64,000 bases of DNA from Methylobacter sp. KS41 (lineage in GTDB: Bacteria > Pseudomonadota > Gammaproteobacteria > Methylococcales > Methylomonadaceae): assembly GCA_002862125.1 (NCBI GenBank), contig PHSP01000001.1:1894501-1958500 (forward strand). The letters run 5' to 3'. Position numbers and translations under genes: made by a program. Numbering within the stretch: position 1 is the stretch's first letter; every line of letters starts with the position of its first letter. The notes beneath the pieces are model-generated. The model was not told where the DNA came from, did not search any database, and worked only from the letters and a program-made list of their open reading frames with translations. This document shows positions 59,421 through 64,000 of the stretch, one piece after another.

Positions 59421-59421
59421 T

Positions 59422-61275
59422 ATGTGTGGAATTGTAGGTGGAATAGCACAGCGAAATATAGTGCCTATATTACTGGAGGGCTTGAAACGGCTGGAATACC
59501 GCGGTTATGATTCAGCCGGAATGGCGGTTATCAACGGCAACACAATATACCGGAAAAGGGAACTGGGCAAGGTTAAAGGTCTTGAAGAATTATTACAAAC
59601 TGATCCGGTTTCCGGCAATCTAGGAATTGCCCATACCCGTTGGGCGACGCACGGTAAACCCAGTACCGCCAACGCGCATCCGCATATTTGCAGAGAACAA
59701 GTGGCGGTAGTGCATAACGGCATTATTGAAAACCATGAAAAACTACGCAGCGAATTGATAGAAAGCGGCTACGAGTTCACTTCGGAAACCGATACCGAAG
59801 TTATTGTGCATGAAATTTACCGCGCACTGGAAACCCTTCGGCTTGGTTCAGGGCTTGCTGCGGATGGATTATTAAACGCCGTCAAACTCACCATAAAAAA
59901 ACTGGAAGGCGCGTATGCGTTAGGGATAATAAGCGCCACGGAACCCGGTACATTAGTGGCGTGCAGAAAGGGCAGTCCATTAGTCATCGGGGTGGGTATT
60001 GGCGAATATTTTATCGCTTCCGATGTGGCGGCGCTGCTTCCGGTTACGCAACGTTTTATTTTTCTGCAAGAGGGCGACATAGCCTCGATCAGCATAAATG
60101 AGCTGGTTATTTATGATGCGAATGACAATGTAGTCAGCCGTCCCATAACAGAAAGCCAATTAACGGCGGACTCGGTGGATAAGGGCGTCTATCGTCATTA
60201 CATGCTTAAAGAAATTTATGAACAGCCTTTTGCAATTTCGCAGGCGCTGGAAGGCAGATTCATAAATAATCGACTGCTGGAAAGTTCATTCGGGCACAAT
60301 GCGACTGAAGTGTTCGATAATATAAAATCAGTACAGATTCTGGCTTGCGGCACCAGTTATCATGCCGGGCTGGTGGCGCGGTACTGGTTTGAAAGGCTCG
60401 CCCGCGTTCCGTGCAACATTGAAGTAGCCAGTGAGTTCCGCTACAGAAACCCAGTTCTGGCAGCGGACACCCTGATAGTCACCATTTCCCAATCCGGCGA
60501 AACAGCCGATACCCTGGCTGCGCTGCAAGAAGCTAAAAAGCTGGGCGCAAAATATTCCCTGGCGATATGCAACGTGCCGGAAAGTTCGCTGGTCAGGGAA
60601 TCCGATCTGGTATTAATGACCCGCGCGGGCCCTGAAATCGGCGTCGCATCGACCAAGGCATTTACGACGCAGCTGACAGCATTGATGTTGCTGGTGATTG
60701 CCGTAGGCAGGCGTTTTCAACTAAGCGAAGCGATGGAGCAAAAAATCAGTTCGGCGCTATTCCGTCTGCCGGGGAATATTGAAAAAGTATTGCAGCTGGA
60801 TGAAGAAATCAAGGCGCTGGCCGAGCAATTTTCCGAAAAGCAACATGCCTTGTTTCTGGGGAGAGGATCGCACTACCCGATAGCGATGGAAGGCGCGTTA
60901 AAGTTAAAGGAAATTTCCTATATCCATGCCGAGGCTTATCCCGCCGGTGAATTAAAACATGGCCCTTTGGCGTTAATAGATGCGGACATGCCGGTCATCA
61001 CGGTAGCGCCGAACAACAGTCTGCTGGAAAAGCTGAAATCAAATATGCAGGAAGTGAGCGCCAGGGGCGGGCAATTAATTGTTTTTATGGATGAAACATT
61101 AGTTTCCGCCGATGATGCCAATGTGCAGATTGTAAAAGTGCCGCAAGTCGAAAATGAAATTTCGCCTATCGTCTACACCATCCCGTTACAGCTATTAGCC
61201 TATCATGTAGCCGTTTTAAAGGGCACCGATGTAGACCAGCCCAGAAATCTCGCCAAGTCGGTAACGGTTGAGTAA
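59422..61275 (+). CDS. glmS: Glutamine:fructose-6-phosphate aminotransferase (GlmS)
   Basis: The 617-residue enzyme begins MCGIVGG, so Cys2 is the glutaminase nucleophile after Met removal. The glutaminase domain is followed by two SIS isomerase domains (CGTSYHAGLVARYW, SQSGETADT) and ends in KSVTVE. It makes glucosamine-6-phosphate, the first step toward UDP-GlcNAc. It is slightly longer than E. coli GlmS (609) owing to an insertion near residue 140. No glmS ribozyme is visible; such ribozymes occur in Firmicutes. Confidence 0.97.
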   Translation: MCGIVGGIAQRNIVPILLEGLKRLEYRGYDSAGMAVINGNTIYRKRELGKVKGLEELLQTDPVSGNLGIAHTRWATHGKPSTANAHPHICREQVAVVHNGIIENHEKLRSELIESGYEFTSETDTEVIVHEIYRALETLRLGSGLAADGLLNAVKLTIKKLEGAYALGIISATEPGTLVACRKGSPLVIGVGIGEYFIASDVAALLPVTQRFIFLQEGDIASISINELVIYDANDNVVSRPITESQLTADSVDKGVYRHYMLKEIYEQPFAISQALEGRFINNRLLESSFGHNATEVFDNIKSVQILACGTSYHAGLVARYWFERLARVPCNIEVASEFRYRNPVLAADTLIVTISQSGETADTLAALQEAKKLGAKYSLAICNVPESSLVRESDLVLMTRAGPEIGVASTKAFTTQLTALMLLVIAVGRRFQLSEAMEQKISSALFRLPGNIEKVLQLDEEIKALAEQFSEKQHALFLGRGSHYPIAMEGALKLKEISYIHAEAYPAGELKHGPLALIDADMPVITVAPNNSLLEKLKSNMQEVSARGGQLIVFMDETLVSADDANVQIVKVPQVENEISPIVYTIPLQLLAYHVAVLKGTDVDQPRNLAKSVTVE

Positions 61276-61681
61276 GGCATTGCCCTATAACAACAGTTGC
61301 TGGTTGCATTTTGCCGTTAATGTTTAGTGCAGACGATGGGTGAGCGGCTAAGAAACGCGTAGGAAACGACTTAGGCATGCGCATCAAATAAAATTCCAAT
61401 GAAATATATGCACCACTGTGTAGGGGCGGATTTATCCGCCCTGGGCGAATGAATTCGCCCCTACAGTTGCTCAAGTTATTTCATGCACGTTCCTTAAACA
61501 ATACATCCCCTCATCCCAAGCTTCCCCCTTTGGAGAAGACGCAGTAGGACTTGTGTAGATATCTATGCCGTTTGGGAGCAAGACTAATTAGCAATTCATT
61601 GTAGTTAAAGTAAAATAAAGACATGTAAGAATTTATGCCAGCTGGGAGAGTTGGAGTGAAGAAGCCAACCATAGGAAAGCA
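61276..61681. other. Intergenic region between glmS and the WYL regulator
   Basis: This 406-bp gap holds the third REP doublet (61420-61464) and otherwise AT-rich sequence that should contain the regulator's promoter. I saw no terminator after glmS and no CRISPR repeat. A purine-rich AGGAAAG precedes the regulator's ATG. Confidence 0.45.
61420..61464. repeat. REP doublet of a third sequence family
   Basis: GTAG plus GGGCGGAT-TT-ATCCGCCC (61420-61441) is followed after one base by the inverted unit with stem GGGCGAAT / ATTCGCCC ending in CTAC (61443-61464). The two units differ in their stems and are almost in contact. Layout is that of the doublets at 180-253 and 38813-38885. Confidence 0.8.
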
Positions 61682-62659
61682 ATGGATCGTTTCGACAGAA
61701 TTTATCGGTTGCATGGACTGTTAGCCAACCGGCGCACGCCGGTTCCGCTGACAGCAATCATGGACAAACTGGAATGTTCAAAAGCCACCGCAACCCGCTG
61801 TATTGAAGAGTTAAGGAATTATCTCAACGCCCCGCTGGTTTATGACAGAAAACAGGGCGGCTACTACTACAATCAACAAAACGCAGAAAAACCTTACGAA
61901 CTACCCGGACTATGGTTTAGCGCCGAAGAACTTAACGGCCTGCTTATATGTCAGCAAATTCTGCAAAACATCAGCCCCGGCATCCTCAGCCAGCAGATAA
62001 CCCGGCTACAGCAAAGAATCGATGACCTGTTCATATTACAGCATCATACCCCCGCCAATATTTCCCAAAAAATAAAGCTCCTCTCTATCGGCCGGCGCTT
62101 AAAAGACGACACTCAATTCAAAAAAACCGCCACCGCCTTGTTCAACGGCAAGCAAATCAGCATCCACTACAACGGCAGAAGCGAAAACGCCATACAAACA
62201 AACCGGACCATCTCGCCGCAACAGCTCATCTACTACCGCGACAACTGGTATATCGCGGCCTTTTGCCACTACCGCAAGGAACTGCGGGTATTTGCCATGG
62301 ATAACATCAGCTCATCAAAAATACTGGAGCAAGTCTCAGAACCCATAGACCCAAAAGAACTGGAGCATTTTCTCACCTCGTCTTACGGCATCTTCAGTGG
62401 TTCAGCGCAATACGTCGCCGTGCTTGAGTTTACAAAATCCAGAGCCAAATGGGTCGCCGACGAAAGCTGGCATCCCGGGCAAGAAGGCAAATGGCTGGAT
62501 AACGGCGGCTATCAGCTCAGCATTCCTTTTAACGACAGCCGCGAACTGATCATGGACATACTCAAATACGGCGCGGAAGTGGAAATAATAGCGCCTGAAT
62601 TCTTGCGCGAAGCGGTCATCAAGCAAATAGCCGCGATGCAAAAAATTTATCAAAAATAA
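61682..62659 (+). CDS. WYL-domain transcriptional regulator
   Basis: The 325-residue protein has an N-terminal HTH (about 1-60; LTAIMDKLECSKATATRCIEEL) and a WYL domain (about 145-215) with the ligand-contact stretch YYRDNWYIAAFC, then a WCX-like tail. WYL regulators sense nucleic acids or nucleotides and often control CRISPR-Cas and defence loci. It is 71 bp upstream of cas3 on the same strand, so control of the Cas operon is likely. The ATG has AGGAAAG upstream. Confidence 0.9.
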   Translation: MDRFDRIYRLHGLLANRRTPVPLTAIMDKLECSKATATRCIEELRNYLNAPLVYDRKQGGYYYNQQNAEKPYELPGLWFSAEELNGLLICQQILQNISPGILSQQITRLQQRIDDLFILQHHTPANISQKIKLLSIGRRLKDDTQFKKTATALFNGKQISIHYNGRSENAIQTNRTISPQQLIYYRDNWYIAAFCHYRKELRVFAMDNISSSKILEQVSEPIDPKELEHFLTSSYGIFSGSAQYVAVLEFTKSRAKWVADESWHPGQEGKWLDNGGYQLSIPFNDSRELIMDILKYGAEVEIIAPEFLREAVIKQIAAMQKIYQK

Positions 62660-62730
62660 TTTACAACCTCACCGGATGAGGTTGTCAGCGTGGATAATGG
62701 CAATAAAACCAAACGAGAGGGCGGGGAAAA

Positions 62731-64000
62731 ATGACGGATAAGCTGTATTACAGGTATTGGGGCAAGGCACGTTCGGATAACGAAAACGGTCCGGGGTATC
62801 ATTTGCTGCCTTACCATTGCCTGGATGTGGCGGCGGTGGGGTTCCAATTATTAAGCCCAGACAAACCGCTTTGCAAACAATTGGCAAAACAACTGGAAGT
62901 AAATCCGGAATGGCTAAGGACTTTATTTGTTTTCTGCCTGATGCTGCATGATTTGGGTAAGTTTTCCCGCGCTTTTCAAGGTTTGCGGACAGATTTGTCG
63001 CCAGAATTGGTCAAGGCTAACCCCAGGATGTGTTATTCGGAGAGGCATGACAGTATGGGTTTTTGCCTTTGGCGTGAAGTGCTATCAGACCAATTGCCTG
63101 AATCATTGCAAGTCGCGCTGGGCGATACCTTCAACATCGCTTGGTTAAGCCATATCGAACCCTGGCTGGAAATCGTCACAGGCCATCACGGTATGCCGCC
63201 CAAAAATAATGTGCGGACGCGGAATTTTTTTGAAGATGAAGACGAACAGGCGGCAATTGGCTTTGTGATAGATGCCATGCGTCTGCTATTGGCTAATTTT
63301 GATTGTCACCCATTGCTGGATAAGTCTCTAAAAACACGCTTGAAACCATTATCGTGGCAATTGGCGGGAATCGCGGTATTAGCCGACTGGCTGGGTTCCA
63401 ATCAGGATTATTTCAATTACTTCAGAGAACGCATGGACTTGGATGGTTATTGGCGGGAGGTTGCCTTAAAGAATGCAGCAGAAGCCATCAACGCATTACC
63501 AAAAGTACCGGAAGCGACGGCCTTCAAGTCTATTGAAAATCTGTTTTCCTTCATCCAAGAGTCCACGCCGCTACAAAAATACGCCATCAACGAACCGCTT
63601 GCCCAACAACCGCAACTTTTTATCCTGGAAGATGTGACGGGAGCAGGTAAAACCGAAGCCGCGCTAATCCTAAGCCAACGGCTAATGGCGCAAGGCTTGG
63701 CGGAAGGATTGTATATTGCCTTGCCGACCATGGCGACCGCCAATGCGATGTACCAACGGTTGGGCGGCGTTTATCGCAAGTTTTACCAAGCCGACGACAA
63801 ACCGTCATTGATATTGGCACACGGTGCGCGTGAGTTGTCGCAAGATTTTCAGGATTCGGTGGCTTTTGTCGAACAGATGAAAACTGATGGCGATTATCAG
63901 AGCGGCAATAACGAAGCCGATCAGGAGCTCAGCGCTACCTCCTATTGCAACGCTTGGTTGGCGGACAGCCGCAAAAAAGCACTATTGGCCGATGTCGGGG
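62731..64000 (+). CDS. cas3: Type I-E CRISPR nuclease-helicase Cas3 (partial, 3' end outside)
   Basis: The frame from ATG 62731 (ribosome site GAGGGCGGGG) stays open to the window edge: 423 residues, about half of a Cas3. An N-terminal HD nuclease domain has His73-Asp74 in LMLHDLGKFS and TGHHGMPP; the SF2 helicase begins with Walker A TGAGKT (303-308). The opening YYRYWGKA and LPYHCLDVAAV, and CNAWLADSRKKALLADVG near the end, match type I-E Cas3 as in E. coli. It degrades foreign DNA recruited by Cascade. The remaining cas genes and array must lie past the edge. Confidence 0.93.
   Translation, partial: MTDKLYYRYWGKARSDNENGPGYHLLPYHCLDVAAVGFQLLSPDKPLCKQLAKQLEVNPEWLRTLFVFCLMLHDLGKFSRAFQGLRTDLSPELVKANPRMCYSERHDSMGFCLWREVLSDQLPESLQVALGDTFNIAWLSHIEPWLEIVTGHHGMPPKNNVRTRNFFEDEDEQAAIGFVIDAMRLLLANFDCHPLLDKSLKTRLKPLSWQLAGIAVLADWLGSNQDYFNYFRERMDLDGYWREVALKNAAEAINALPKVPEATAFKSIENLFSFIQESTPLQKYAINEPLAQQPQLFILEDVTGAGKTEAALILSQRLMAQGLAEGLYIALPTMATANAMYQRLGGVYRKFYQADDKPSLILAHGARELSQDFQDSVAFVEQMKTDGDYQSGNNEADQELSATSYCNAWLADSRKKALLADVG

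Noticed and set aside
59300-59421. A glmS ribozyme ahead of glmS
   Set aside because: Only one base separates glmU and glmS, so there is no room for it.

Overview
The window looks like chromosome of a moderately AT-rich gammaproteobacterium. Supporting this are the engB/polA neighbourhood, cytochrome c4 with dsbA, rsd, djlA, an EFDD-type RelA, and the atpIBEFHAGDC-glmU-glmS order. A PEP-CTERM-box regulator with an exosortase and a Leptospira-type citramalate synthase would fit a Methylococcales-like (type I methanotroph) host, but no methane or methanol genes are in view, so that placement is inference. Most of the sequence is housekeeping. The accessory parts are an exosortase island, a decayed mercury locus, a transporter/PII/CBS operon and the start of a type I-E CRISPR-Cas locus.

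Layout. 1-4.6 kb: a gene end, citramalate synthase, a DUF2058 protein, dsbA, cytochrome c4 and engB. 4.7-9.6 kb: relA then polA on the minus strand. 10.1-15.4 kb: an asparagine-synthetase-like protein without the glutaminase cysteine, the sigma-54 regulator PrsR, an exosortase and an EpsI protein. 15.7-19.5 kb: a cold-shock/membrane protein, an unknown, an Aas-like acyltransferase/acyl-ACP synthetase and a DksA/TraR protein. 19.6-23.4 kb: moxR, DUF58 and transglutaminase. 23.5-26.3 kb: hsp20-lon. 26.5-27.6 kb: frameshifted merR, intact mer operator, truncated merT and a broken PIN-like gene. 27.7-31.3 kb: hemL, cobO and a coiled-coil protein with five C-terminal GKLKNLFG-type repeats. 31.4-33.7 kb: DUF1538, DUF1538, PII-like and CBS genes. 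33.8-40.7 kb: a cold-shock protein, TM2, Usp and other membrane proteins, yheS, MAPEG, YcxB-like and NDH-2. 41.7-50.7 kb: a small membrane protein, yjdM, ftsH, rsd, UPF0182, djlA and purC. 50.9-61.3 kb: the F1Fo-ATP synthase operon, glmU and glmS. 61.7 kb to the end: a WYL regulator and cas3 (type I-E), cut by the window edge.

Between genes there are three different REP doublets, each made of two GTAG-plus-hairpin units facing away from each other, as expected of RAYT-associated REP/BIME elements. A period-7 repeat lies directly upstream of polA and of yheS. A 131-bp inverted-repeat insertion separates atpG from atpD inside the ATP synthase operon. No rRNA, tRNA, CRISPR array or intact insertion sequence was recognised.

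Genes that probably work together are Hsp20 with Lon; MoxR with DUF58 and the transglutaminase; two DUF1538 proteins with the PII-like and CBS proteins; PrsR with the exosortase and EpsI; the nine atp genes; and GlmU with GlmS, which supply UDP-GlcNAc.
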